Source of the DNA: Acuticoccus sediminis | Lineage (GTDB): Bacteria; Pseudomonadota; Alphaproteobacteria; Rhizobiales; Amorphaceae | Assembly: GCF_003258595.1 (NCBI RefSeq) | Contig: NZ_QHHQ01000001.1 | Location: 1,364,001-1,428,000 of the forward strand | Direction of reading: 5' to 3' | Length of the DNA stretch: 64,000 bases | Shown: positions 1 to 8,132 of the stretch, piece by piece | How the letters are laid out: the number at the start of each line of letters is the position of its first letter | Position numbering within the stretch: position 1 is the first letter of the stretch | Position numbers and translations under genes: made by a program | Notes under the pieces: model-generated | The model's database searches: none | Seen by the model: the letters and a program-made list of their open reading frames with translations, nothing else | Told to the model about the DNA's origin: nothing

Positions 1-643
1 GACGACCCTCCTCAACTCCGTCTCGCGGCGCATCGAGCCGACGTCGGGCACCGTCACCTACACGATGCGCGACGGCACCCCGCGCGACCTCGCGACGCTG
101 ACGGAGGCCGAGCGGCGGCATCTCGGCCGCACCGACTGGGGCTTCGTCCACCAGAACCCCGCCGACGGGCTGAGGATGAGCGTCTCCGCCGGCGGCAACG
201 TGGGCGAGCGGCTGATGGCGGTCGGCAGGCGTCACTACGGCGATATCCGGCAGGTCGCGGCGGACTGGCTGGAGCGGGTGGAGATCCCGGCCGACCGGAT
301 CGACGACGCGCCGCGGACCTTCTCGGGCGGCATGCGCCAGCGCCTGCAGATCGCGCGCAACCTCGTCACGCATCCGCGCCTCGTCTTCCTCGACGAACCG
401 ACGGGCGGGCTCGACGTCTCGGTGCAGGCGCGGGTCCTCGACGTGATGCGCCGCCTCGTCGCCGACATGGGGCTCTCGGCCATCCTTGTGACGCACGACC
501 TCGCCGTCGCCCGCCTGCTGGCGGACCGGATGATGGTGATGAAGGACGGCCACGTCGTGGAGGAGGGGCTGACCGAGCGCGTGCTGGAGGACCCTCAGCA
601 CCCCTACACCCAGCTCCTCGTCTCCTCGATCCTGGCAGTCTGA
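1..643 (+). CDS. phnK: PhnK, C-P lyase ABC-type ATPase (5' end cut by window)
   Basis: ATP-binding subunit associated with the carbon-phosphorus lyase core complex, which cleaves alkylphosphonates to release phosphate. The reading frame is open from base 2, and the first visible residues (TTLLN) sit just after the Walker A GK, so the start is outside the window. Visible motifs are the ABC signature FSGGMRQR, Walker B LVFLDEPTGGLD and the switch His in VTHDLAVAR. Calling it PhnK rather than a generic DppD/OppD-type ATPase rests on phnL following four bases downstream and on phnM further on; the end HPYTQLLVSSIL fits the family. The missing phnG-J genes would be expected just upstream of the window. 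Confidence 0.93.
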   Translation, partial: TTLLNSVSRRIEPTSGTVTYTMRDGTPRDLATLTEAERRHLGRTDWGFVHQNPADGLRMSVSAGGNVGERLMAVGRRHYGDIRQVAADWLERVEIPADRIDDAPRTFSGGMRQRLQIARNLVTHPRLVFLDEPTGGLDVSVQARVLDVMRRLVADMGLSAILVTHDLAVARLLADRMMVMKDGHVVEEGLTERVLEDPQHPYTQLLVSSILAV

Positions 644-647
644 CGGC

Positions 648-1358
648 ATGACGACGCAACCGACCGGCGGCGCGACGATCCTCGAGGTGGAGGGCCTCGC
701 CAAGACGTTCACCATGCATCTGCGCGGCGGGGTCCGCCTCCCGGTGGTCGCGGACGCCGCCTTCAGCGTGGCGGCGGGCGAGTGCGTCGTGCTGGGCGGC
801 CCGTCCGGGGCCGGCAAGAGCTCGGTCCTCAAGATCGTCGCCGGCACCTACGCGGCCAACCATGGCGCAGTGCGGGTGCGTCACCGGGGCGGGATGGTGG
901 ACACGACGCGCCTCTCCGCGCGCGAGATGGGCGCAGTGCGGCGCGAGACCATCGCCGACGTCACCCAGTTCCTGCGCGCCATCCCCCGCGTTCCGGCGAT
1001 CGACCTCGTGGCCGCGGCCGGCACCGGCGAGACGGCACGCGATGAGGCGGCGCACCTCCTGACGCGGCTCAACCTGCCGGAGCGGCTGTGGTCGCTGCCG
1101 CCGGCGACCTTCTCGGGCGGCGAGAAGCAGCGGGTGAACATCGCCGCCGGCTTCATCCGCCGCACGCCGCTCCTGCTGGTGGACGAGCCGACCGCGAGCC
1201 TCGACCACGCCAACCGCGAGGTCGTCGTCGAACTGATCCGCGAGAAGAAGGCCGCCGGAACCGCCGTTCTCGGCATCTTCCACGACCGCGACGTGCGCGA
1301 TGCGGTATGCGACCGCGTCGTCGACGTCACGAAATTCGCACCGGGGGACGCCGCGTGA
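648..1358 (+). CDS. phnL: PhnL, C-P lyase ABC-type ATPase
   Basis: Second ABC-type ATPase of the C-P lyase system, 236 residues, the usual family length. PhnL works with PhnG-K in converting phosphonates to ribose 1-methylphosphonate triphosphate; it is not thought to drive a transporter. Walker A GPSGAGKSS, signature FSGGEKQRVNIA and Walker B LLLVDEPTASLD are intact. The ATG lies 4 bases after the phnK stop. The last codons overlap the GTG start of the next gene (GTGA), so phnK, phnL and the acetyltransferase should be one translationally coupled operon. Confidence 0.95.
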   Translation: MTTQPTGGATILEVEGLAKTFTMHLRGGVRLPVVADAAFSVAAGECVVLGGPSGAGKSSVLKIVAGTYAANHGAVRVRHRGGMVDTTRLSAREMGAVRRETIADVTQFLRAIPRVPAIDLVAAAGTGETARDEAAHLLTRLNLPERLWSLPPATFSGGEKQRVNIAAGFIRRTPLLLVDEPTASLDHANREVVVELIREKKAAGTAVLGIFHDRDVRDAVCDRVVDVTKFAPGDAA

Positions 1359-1963
1359 AGCTGTCCGAGGCACCGACCATCCACCCCACCGCGACGGTGA
1401 CCGACACGACCATGGGGCGCTGGACCGATGTCGGCGCCTACACCGAGATCAGCGCGTCGAGCTTCGGCGACTACAGCTACATCGTCGACGACGGGCAGGT
1501 GCTGTTCTCGACGGTGAAGAAGTTCGCGTCGATCGCCTCGCACGTGCGGCTCAACCCCTCGAATCACCCGATCGAGCGGGCCGCCGCGCATCATTTCACC
1601 TACCGCTGCGCCGACTATTTCGAGGACGCCGAGCACGATACCGGCATCTTCGAGTGGCGCCGTGCCGATACCGTCACCATCGGCAACGACGTGTGGATCG
1701 GGCATGCGGCGACGGTGATGCCGGGCGTCACGGTGGGTGACGGGGCGGTCATCGGCTCGGGCGCGGTGGTGACGCGGGACGTCGCCCCGTACACGATCGT
1801 CACCGGCATCCCGGCGCGACCGTTGCGGCCGCGCTTCCCGGCCCGCATCGGCGAGCGGCTGATGGCGCTCGGCTGGTGGGACTGGAGCCATGAGCGCCTG
1901 CGCACCGCGCTCCCCGATTTCCAGGCGCTGCCGGTGGAGACCTTCCTCGAGAAGTACGAGTAG
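1355..1963 (+). CDS. Phosphonate-locus hexapeptide-repeat acetyltransferase
   Basis: Left-handed beta-helix acyltransferase of the kind found in C-P lyase operons (the 'transferase hexapeptide repeat, phosphonate metabolism' family). The GTG start overlaps the phnL stop as GTGA and gives 202 residues, typical for the family; starts further upstream would lie inside phnL. Hexapeptide turns are visible as VTIGNDVWIGHAA, VTVGDGAVIGSGA and the closing YTIVTGIPARPL. A role in acetylating phosphonates or C-P lyase intermediates is inferred from location; the substrate cannot be read from the sequence. It is followed by the reversed opsin-like gene after only 8 bases. Confidence 0.9.
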   Translation: MKLSEAPTIHPTATVTDTTMGRWTDVGAYTEISASSFGDYSYIVDDGQVLFSTVKKFASIASHVRLNPSNHPIERAAAHHFTYRCADYFEDAEHDTGIFEWRRADTVTIGNDVWIGHAATVMPGVTVGDGAVIGSGAVVTRDVAPYTIVTGIPARPLRPRFPARIGERLMALGWWDWSHERLRTALPDFQALPVETFLEKYE

Positions 1964-1971
1964 AACGCCGC

Positions 1972-3039
1972 TCAGGGGTCCTTCTTCTTCAGCCGCGCGG
2001 CGTTGGCGATCACGAGGAGCGCGCCGGCCACGAAGGCGATGGGGACGGCGTCGTCCTTGGTGAGCCGGCCAAACGGCGTGGCGGCGAGCTGGTCGGCGAT
2101 GCTGCGCCGTGGCGGGCGCTTGCGGCGCGGCGGCGGCGGGACGGGCTCCGGGGCTGGACGCCGCCGGTCGAGCCGGTCGAACGCGCGGCGCAGCACCGGC
2201 CGCGCGCCGGCGACGGCCCGCCGTGTCCGCGCCTCGCCTTGCCGCACGGCACCGCGCGTCGCCTCCGTACCCCGGTCGACGAGGTCGAGGAGGCGCTCGC
2301 GGGCCAGCGCTCGCGCCGACAGCGGGACCTTGCGCAGCGCCGGGGCGCCCTGCGCCGTCTCGGCGCTCGCCTCCAGCGCGACCAACCGCTCGTCCTCGAG
2401 GACCATCACAAGGCTGAACGCGGCCAGGGCGGTAAGGTCGACGAGACCGTAGAGCCCTTGCTGCGCGGCCGGTCCGATGAGGTCGAGGAGGCTCGGGCCG
2501 AGGAGGGCGATCGCCGGCCACATCGTCCACAGCACCATCAGGGTCCGCGCGTGCCGCTCGTAGACGTCGAGGCGCGCGGGGCCGCTCGCGACCGCGGCCT
2601 CGCGCACCGGGCCGCGCAGCAGCGCGAACATCAGCCCCATCGTGAGCAGCGAGACGACGAACCAGATCCACGCCGCCGCACCTGTCTGCCCGACCGCGAC
2701 GGCGCGCGTCGCCACCATCGCGACGTCGAGGAAGACGACCGTGAGCGCCGTCGGCAGCAGCGCCTGACCCGCCGGGACCGCGGTCGCGAGCAGGGACGCG
2801 GCGAGCACCGGCGTCGTGAGGAGCCAGATGACGTGGTGCGTGTCGACGGGGTGCGGGCCGACGTAGACCGCCGCGCCGCGCGCCATCACCACGTAGTAGA
2901 GCGCGGCCATCAGCGCAGCGCCGCCGTGAAGCGCCGTGCGGGCCGCCTGACGCGGCGTCGCGAAGCCGCCGAGGGCGAGGATCGCGACCGCGCCGATGGC
3001 GAGGCCGGCGGCGACGACCCATTCGATGGCGGCGCTCAT
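1972..3039 (-). CDS. Type 1 opsin-like seven-helix protein lacking the retinal lysine
   Basis: 355 residues. Seven hydrophobic helices fill residues 5-213, followed by a basic, Pro/Arg-rich segment (about 214-330) and an eighth hydrophobic segment (about 331-349) before KKKDP. Helices C, F and G can be aligned by eye to bacteriorhodopsin. IWLLTTP (71-77) matches DWLFTTP, so Asp85 becomes Ile71, Arg82 His68 and Asp96 Ser82. VLWTMWP (169-175) matches VLWSAYP. VDLTALAAF (200-208) matches LDVSAKVGF, so Asp212 is kept as Asp201 but the retinal lysine (Lys216) is Leu205, codon CTG. LDVAM (104-108) fits helix D around Asp115. It should not form a retinal Schiff base or pump protons by the known mechanism. 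The gene is reversed inside the phn locus. Function unknown; homology is my own alignment, not a search. Confidence 0.75.
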   Translation of the reverse strand: MSAAIEWVVAAGLAIGAVAILALGGFATPRQAARTALHGGAALMAALYYVVMARGAAVYVGPHPVDTHHVIWLLTTPVLAASLLATAVPAGQALLPTALTVVFLDVAMVATRAVAVGQTGAAAWIWFVVSLLTMGLMFALLRGPVREAAVASGPARLDVYERHARTLMVLWTMWPAIALLGPSLLDLIGPAAQQGLYGLVDLTALAAFSLVMVLEDERLVALEASAETAQGAPALRKVPLSARALARERLLDLVDRGTEATRGAVRQGEARTRRAVAGARPVLRRAFDRLDRRRPAPEPVPPPPRRKRPPRRSIADQLAATPFGRLTKDDAVPIAFVAGALLVIANAARLKKKDP

Positions 3040-3081
3040 CGCGCGGGTCCGCGGTGGACGGTGCGCCGCAATGTCGACGGA

Positions 3082-3099
3082 CTGTCACAATCATGTGTG
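3082..3099 (+). promoter_or_regulatory. Candidate Pho-type or palindromic operator ahead of DUF1045-phnM
   Basis: CTGTCACAATCATGTGTG contains one full Pho-box half (CTGTCAC) and a weak second half 11 bases on, about 120 bases before the DUF1045 start. The same bases contain a perfect inverted repeat, TCACA-6-TGTGA (3085-3100), which could instead be a repressor operator serving both divergent genes. A second small palindrome (TTGC-GTA-GCAA) lies around 3161-3171. The site sits where the downstream phn genes need their own promoter, because the reversed gene separates them from phnL. Confidence 0.3.
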
Positions 3100-3218
3100 A
3101 GATGACGGCTGCGGTGGTCTATCCCAGGCATCGCTCGCTCCCACACGCTCCGTATTGTTTGTTGCGTAGCAAACGAAGGTGCCCGGGATTGGTTCGCCTC
3201 ACAGCCGACGAAGGTTCG

Positions 3219-3893
3219 ATGCGTTACGCCGTCTATCTGACCCCGCCCGACGGGGCGCCCCTTGCCGAAGCCGCCGCCACGTGGCTCGGCCGGTCGCCGT
3301 TCCCGGGCCCGGCCGGGCCCGCCGCCGCGCCCGCCTTGGCGCTTCCCGAGGTGCCGGCGCGCTACGGCTTCCACGCCACCATGCGCGCCCCGTTCGTTCT
3401 GGCGGAAGGGCGCACCGAGGCCGACCTTCTCGCCGCCTTCGAGGCGTTCGCGGCGCAGCGCTCCGTCCTGCACCCTGTGCTCGCCATCGCGCCCCTGTCG
3501 CGCTTCGTCGCGTTCCGGTCCGACGATCCGGCGCTGAGCCGCGCGGCGCAGGAGACGGTGGAGGCGTTCGAGCCGCTGCGGGCGCCGCTGACCGAAGCGG
3601 ACCGCGCCCGGCGCAGCCCCGACAAGCTCACCAGCCGCGAACTGGATCTTCTCGAGCGCTGGGGATACCCCTACGTCATGGAACGTTTCGTGTTTCACAT
3701 GACCCTGTCCGGACCGGTGGGGGAGAGTTTAGACACCGTCACCGCCGCCGCCAAATCCCATTTCGGTGCGCTCGACGGTGCGCCTCACCCCCTCATTCTC
3801 GCCATCTATCGGGAGGATGAGCCGGGCGGCCCCTTCCATGTGATCGCGACGCAGAACGCCGCCGCCTCCTCCAACTCGGACCGATCCCGTTGA
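3219..3893 (+). CDS. DUF1045 phosphonate-operon 2H phosphoesterase-like protein
   Basis: Member of the DUF1045 family found in C-P lyase operons, here 224 residues. It carries the two His-x-Thr motifs of the 2H phosphoesterase superfamily: GFHATM near residue 50 and FHMTLSG near residue 163. The frame is open further upstream, but the ATG at 3219 begins the typical MRYAVYLTPP sequence. By analogy with the superfamily it may act on a cyclic ribose-phosphate intermediate of phosphonate breakdown; this is inference. The stop overlaps the TTG start of phnM (TTGA), so the two are coupled. Confidence 0.9.
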   Translation: MRYAVYLTPPDGAPLAEAAATWLGRSPFPGPAGPAAAPALALPEVPARYGFHATMRAPFVLAEGRTEADLLAAFEAFAAQRSVLHPVLAIAPLSRFVAFRSDDPALSRAAQETVEAFEPLRAPLTEADRARRSPDKLTSRELDLLERWGYPYVMERFVFHMTLSGPVGESLDTVTAAAKSHFGALDGAPHPLILAIYREDEPGGPFHVIATQNAAASSNSDRSR

Positions 3894-5020
3894 CCACGCT
3901 GACCAATGCCACTCTCGTCCTCCCCGATGAGGTGATCCGCGGCCACATCGTGCTCGAGGACGGGCGCATCGCCGCCATCGGCGAGGGCGACGCGCGCGGC
4001 GAGGACATTGAGGGCGACATCATCGTCCCCGGCCTGATCGAGCTGCACACCGACCACCTGGAGACCCACGTCGCGCCGCGCCCGAAGGTGCGCTGGAACG
4101 TGACGGCGGCGATCCAGGCGCACGACGCGCAGATCGCGGCATCCGGCATCACCACGGTGCTCGACGCGCTGCGGGTGGGCCTCGACGCGGACGCCGACAT
4201 CTCCTCGCAGGATTCGCGGAACTTCGCGGACGCGATCACCAGCGCCCAGAACGAGGGGCGGCTGAGGGCCGAGCATCACTTCCACCTCCGTTGCGAGGTG
4301 TCGGACGAGATGGCCGTCTCGGGCTTCGAGCTCTTCGACGACGTGCCCGAGGTGCGTCTCATCTCGCTGATGGACCACACGCCCGGCCAGCGGCAGTTCC
4401 GCTCGCTGGAGGCCTACCGGATCTACTTCCAGGGCAAGAGCGGCATGTCGGATCCCGAGTTCGAGCTGTTCCAGGCCGAGCGTCGGGCGCGGGCGGCGAT
4501 CTGGTCGGACAAGAACCGCAAGGCGCTGGCGGAGCGGGCCAGGGGACGCGGTGTCATCATCGCGAGCCACGACGACGCGACCACGGAGCATGTCGACGAG
4601 GCGATCCGCGACGGCGTGACGCTCGCCGAGTTCCCGACCACGGTGGAGGCAGCGGCGGCGTCGCGCGAGGCGGGGATGCAGATCCTGATGGGCGGTCCGA
4701 ACCTCGTTCGCGGCGGCTCCCACTCCGGCAACGTTTCGGCCGGGGAACTGGCGGACAAGGGGATGCTGGACATCCTGTCGTCGGACTACGTGCCGTTCTC
4801 GATGCTGCAGTCGGCGTTCGTCCTGTCGGACCGCGAGGGGTGGAGCCTGCCGGCGGCCGTCGCGACGGTGACGGCCAATCCGGCGCGCGCGCTGGACATG
4901 CCCGACCGCGGCACCCTCGTTGAGGGGCTCCGCGGCGATATCGTGCGGGTGCGCCGCACCGGCGCGGGCGAGATCCCGGTCGTGCGGAGCGTCTGGCGCG
5001 CGGGCGACCGCGTCCTCTAG
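3890..5020 (+). CDS. phnM: PhnM, ribose 1-methylphosphonate 5-triphosphate diphosphatase
   Basis: Amidohydrolase-fold enzyme that removes pyrophosphate from alpha-D-ribose 1-methylphosphonate 5-triphosphate before C-P bond cleavage. 376 residues, normal for PhnM. The start is TTG, overlapping the DUF1045 stop. Metal-site motifs are visible: LIELHTDHLETH near residue 50, HFHLRCE near 130 and ASHDDATTEH near 225. The C-terminal SDYVPFSMLQSAF and the ATVTANPARALDMPDRG run are typical. No phnN lies next to it, unlike many phn operons. Confidence 0.95.
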   Translation: MTTLTNATLVLPDEVIRGHIVLEDGRIAAIGEGDARGEDIEGDIIVPGLIELHTDHLETHVAPRPKVRWNVTAAIQAHDAQIAASGITTVLDALRVGLDADADISSQDSRNFADAITSAQNEGRLRAEHHFHLRCEVSDEMAVSGFELFDDVPEVRLISLMDHTPGQRQFRSLEAYRIYFQGKSGMSDPEFELFQAERRARAAIWSDKNRKALAERARGRGVIIASHDDATTEHVDEAIRDGVTLAEFPTTVEAAAASREAGMQILMGGPNLVRGGSHSGNVSAGELADKGMLDILSSDYVPFSMLQSAFVLSDREGWSLPAAVATVTANPARALDMPDRGTLVEGLRGDIVRVRRTGAGEIPVVRSVWRAGDRVL

Positions 5021-5024
5021 CCGT

Positions 5025-5041
5025 CGGCCGAGGGTCGGCCG
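5025..5041. terminator. Hairpin between convergent phnM and chemoreceptor gene
   Basis: CGGCCGA-GGG-TCGGCCG gives a perfect 7-bp stem with a 3-base loop, four bases after the phnM stop and just before the 3' end of the convergent chemoreceptor gene. There is no U-run on either strand, so efficiency is uncertain. Confidence 0.5.
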
Positions 5042-5058
5042 CCGCCCGCCCGGGCCGG

Positions 5059-7098
5059 TCAGGCGGCGCGGACCTCGGTGAGGAAGCTGGCGAACACGTC
5101 GCGGAGCTGGGTGGTGACGTCGCTCATCCGCGTTGCGGTATGCTGCACGTCGTGAGCGTCCGTCTGCGTCTTCGCCGCCGCGTCCACCACGCCGCTGACC
5201 GAGGCCGAGGCGGTCTCCGACCCCTTCGACGCGGCGTTGACGCCAGCGCCGATATCGCGTGTCGCCGCGCTCTGCTGCGCCATCACCGAGGAGATGCCGA
5301 GCGCGGATGAGCGCAGCGAGTCGAACCGCCCCAGGATGTCGTCGATGCCCTGAACGGCAGAGCGGGTGCCCTTCTGGATGTCGTCGATCTGCTTGGCGAT
5401 CTCGTTCGTCGCCGCAGCTGTCTGGTTGGCGAGGGCCTTCACCTCGTGCGCCACCACCGCGAAGCCGCGGCCCGCGGGACCGGCCCGCTCGGCCTCGATC
5501 GTCGCGTTGAGGGCGAGGAGGTTCGTCTGCTCTGCGATGTCGGCGATCATGGTCGCGACGTTGTTGATCGCCTCGGCCGCGCTTGCGAGGCCGGTGACCC
5601 GCGCCGACGTCTGCGTCACGGCCGTCGCCGCCTCGTCGGTCGCCTTCTGCGATGCGTTCACCTTGCTGGAGATCTCGTCGAACGAGCTGTGGAGCTGCTC
5701 GATCGCCGCGGCGACGCCCTGGACGGCCCGGGCGGCGGAGTCGGAGGAGGACTTCGCCTCGGTCGAGCCGCGGGCGGTGTGGTCGGCCGTCAGGGCGAGG
5801 TGTTCGGCGACCGACGCGAGGGCGTGGCTCATGTCGTCGAGGTCGGCGAGCGTGCGCTCCGCCCGCGACTGGAACTCGTTGATCGCCTCGTTGACGCGCC
5901 TTGCCCGCGCCTCGTCCTGGAGGTGGCGGTCGTGCTCCTTTCGGACGAGCGCCTTCCGCTCGTCCTCGCTGCGGCGCATGACGTCGAGCGCGCGGCCGAT
6001 GTCGCCGATCTCGTCGGTGCGGTTGGCCTCCTCGATGACGATGTCGGTCACGCCCTCGCTGACCATGCCGATGTGCGTGACGATTCGCCGGATCGGCCGC
6101 TTCAGCCGGTTAACGTTCAGGGCCGACACCAGCACGCAGACGACCGCCATGATGCCGTTGCCGGCGAGGACGAGGAGGAACTCCAGCCGTGCCGCGGCCG
6201 TGTGGTGCTGCGCCGAGGTGAGGAGGCTGCGGGCGGCGGCGTCCTCTACGTCCTTGAGGTCGTTGATGCGCGCGGTGGCCGCTGCGAACCATTGGGGTCC
6301 CGTGACACCGTCGAGGCTGCCCGAGGTGACGCTGGCGTGGGCGAGGTCGCGCAGGGCGTCGACGCGGTCCGAGGCCGGGCTGTCGAGCGCGTCGCGGAGG
6401 AGATCGAGCTCGGAGGGGCTCGCCTGCGTGTCGGCGAGGTCGATCAGGGCGTGCTGGGCGGCGCCGAGCTGGACGAACCGGCGGTAGAGGTCGGTCGAGA
6501 AGTAGCCCATGCCGAAGCCAGCGGCGCCGACTGCCCGCTCCAGCCCCGCCTTCTCCTTCGCGTCGAGGATGGCGACGTAGAAGTTGGCGGACCGGGCGGT
6601 GGCGAGGTCGTCCACGCCGTATGCGATGAGGCTGGTGGTGGCGAGGAGCTGGTCGATGATCCCGGTGTAGGCCTTCGCCATCTCGGGCGCCGTCAGGGTG
6701 AGGTCGCCGACCGCCTCGCGGGTGCGGGGGAGCGCCTGCAGCGCGGCCATGACGTTGCCCGTCTGCTCGGCCATCGTGCCGGAGTGCGTCTCCCTGGCCA
6801 TGGCGCCAGCGAGGTTCTGCTGCGCGGTGTCCGTCATCCGCTGCTGGTCGCCGATGAGCTTGCGGAACTCCTGGCCGCCGCCGGAACCGATGAAGCCCGC
6901 CGAAAGGCCGCGTTCCTTCTGGAGCTCGTGCGCGAGCGTGCCGAGAAGCGGTGCGAACTCGAGGCGCGCCTCGGCCTCCGCCGCCTCGTGCCACTTGCTG
7001 CTTTGTTCGCTCAGGATCCAGCCGCACACGGCCGTGAGGCCGACGAGAGGCACCATCGCGACGAGAAGAATCCGTGTGCCGAGCCGCATATTATGCAC
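5059..7098 (-). CDS. Methyl-accepting chemotaxis protein with NIT sensor domain
   Basis: 679-residue membrane chemoreceptor. Order: first membrane helix (about 8-29), periplasmic nitrate/nitrite-type (NIT) sensor domain with the hallmark [16 protein letters not shown] near residues 58-74, second membrane helix (about 305-328), HAMP (about 329-382) and an MCP signalling domain whose hairpin tip [18 protein letters not shown] lies around 520. The tip reads AGPAGRGF where AGEAGRGF is more usual. A NIT domain suggests response to nitrate or nitrite, but NIT domains also occur in receptors of unknown ligand. No che genes are nearby. Convergent with phnM. Confidence 0.92.
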   Translation of the reverse strand: MHNMRLGTRILLVAMVPLVGLTAVCGWILSEQSSKWHEAAEAEARLEFAPLLGTLAHELQKERGLSAGFIGSGGGQEFRKLIGDQQRMTDTAQQNLAGAMARETHSGTMAEQTGNVMAALQALPRTREAVGDLTLTAPEMAKAYTGIIDQLLATTSLIAYGVDDLATARSANFYVAILDAKEKAGLERAVGAAGFGMGYFSTDLYRRFVQLGAAQHALIDLADTQASPSELDLLRDALDSPASDRVDALRDLAHASVTSGSLDGVTGPQWFAAATARINDLKDVEDAAARSLLTSAQHHTAAARLEFLLVLAGNGIMAVVCVLVSALNVNRLKRPIRRIVTHIGMVSEGVTDIVIEEANRTDEIGDIGRALDVMRRSEDERKALVRKEHDRHLQDEARARRVNEAINEFQSRAERTLADLDDMSHALASVAEHLALTADHTARGSTEAKSSSDSAARAVQGVAAAIEQLHSSFDEISSKVNASQKATDEAATAVTQTSARVTGLASAAEAINNVATMIADIAEQTNLLALNATIEAERAGPAGRGFAVVAHEVKALANQTAAATNEIAKQIDDIQKGTRSAVQGIDDILGRFDSLRSSALGISSVMAQQSAATRDIGAGVNAASKGSETASASVSGVVDAAAKTQTDAHDVQHTATRMSDVTTQLRDVFASFLTEVRAA

Positions 7099-7534
7099 CC
7101 ACAGGTCAATCGAGACGCTGACCCTGGATTAGCAGCGGACACTGGAGCGGGGCCGACTGCCGCGAGACGACCAGATCGGCGGGCGGGATAACACCTATTC
7201 GTCGCCTGACGGTCCGGGACGCCGGCGAGCGCCCGTCGGCTCCCGCCGGTACGCCGGCCCACCGCTGGTGCGGCGACGGTGGCCCGGTACCGGGAAGGCC
7301 CGCGACAGTGGCGGTTTCGCCGATGAAACCAATCCCTGAACAGACCGTTACATGGCTGGAAGGCTCCGCGATGCGGGCGCCGGCCGTGGCTCTCGCGGCC
7401 ATGCTTCGCGACCGGGGCTCGCACGAGCGCCCGTCGCAGGAGCCGCCCGGACGCCATGAGCCCCGAAAATTTCGAGCGACAGGGCGAGCAGGGCGCGTTC
7501 CGGCGCAGGACCGCCCGCCCGAAGAGGACACATC
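7099..7534. other. 436-bp gap between chemoreceptor gene and dps
   Basis: Divergent upstream region of both flanking genes. Open frames here are short, lack ribosome sites and have no recognisable domain. Promoters for both genes should lie here. I see no clear sigma-70 hexamer pair, no OxyR- or Fur-like palindrome that I trust, and no RNA gene. Confidence 0.6.
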
Positions 7535-8032
7535 ATGGCAAGCAAGAAGATGAAGATCCCCACCACCATCGATCTCGGCGACCAGACGCGCACGGCGATG
7601 GTCGGACTGCTGCAGGCGAACCTCGCCGACGGTATCGACCTTGTCTACCAGCTCAAGCAGGCGCACTGGACCGTGCGGGGCCCCAACTTCATCGGCTTCC
7701 ACGAGCTCCTCGACCAGCTCCACGAGCAGGTCGAGGACAAGGTGGACCTGACGGCCGAGCGGATCGCCGTGCTCGGCGGCCAGGCCGAGGGCACGGTGGA
7801 CGTCTCAGCCCAGACCTCGAGGCTGCCGAAGTACCCGCTCGACGCAGTGAAGATCGAGGACCACGTGGCGGCCGTCACGAAGTCGCTCGCGGCCTATGCG
7901 GAGAACGTGCGCAAGGCGATCGACGAGGCGAGCGAGGCGGGCGACGAAGGCACCGCGGACCTCTTCACCGAGATCAGCCGCGCGGCGGACCGCGCCCGCT
8001 GGTTCGTCGAGGCCCACAAGGTCGCGGCCTGA
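7535..8032 (+). CDS. dps: Dps, DNA-binding ferritin-like protein
   Basis: 165-residue dodecameric mini-ferritin that oxidises and stores iron and protects DNA in starvation or peroxide stress. The inter-subunit ferroxidase ligands are in place: H44, H56, D60, D71 and E75, with the same spacing (12, 4, 11, 4) as in E. coli Dps. The N-terminus is short but Lys-rich (MASKKMK), which could bind DNA. It has its own upstream region and a strong hairpin after the stop, so it is probably monocistronic. Confidence 0.96.
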   Translation: MASKKMKIPTTIDLGDQTRTAMVGLLQANLADGIDLVYQLKQAHWTVRGPNFIGFHELLDQLHEQVEDKVDLTAERIAVLGGQAEGTVDVSAQTSRLPKYPLDAVKIEDHVAAVTKSLAAYAENVRKAIDEASEAGDEGTADLFTEISRAADRARWFVEAHKVAA

Positions 8033-8057
8033 CTGCGACACGATAGGACGAAATGCC

Positions 8058-8082
8058 GGGCTCGTCGCAATGCGACGGGCCC
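8058..8082 (+). terminator. Rho-independent-like hairpin after dps
   Basis: GGGCTCGTCGCA and TGCGACGGGCCC form a 12-bp stem with one G-U pair, 25 bases after the dps stop. It is followed by GCTTTACGTTAC rather than a clean U-run. Confidence 0.65.
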
Positions 8083-8132
8083 GCTTTACGTTACAGCAAC
8101 CTCAACGGGGGCAAAAATAAATCGGGTGCATT

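Noticed and set aside
881-3094. A 737-codon open frame on the minus strand covering phnL, the acetyltransferase and the opsin-like gene
   Set aside because: It is antisense to two well-supported genes and is almost all Arg, Ala, Gly and Pro, the usual shadow of GC-rich coding DNA.
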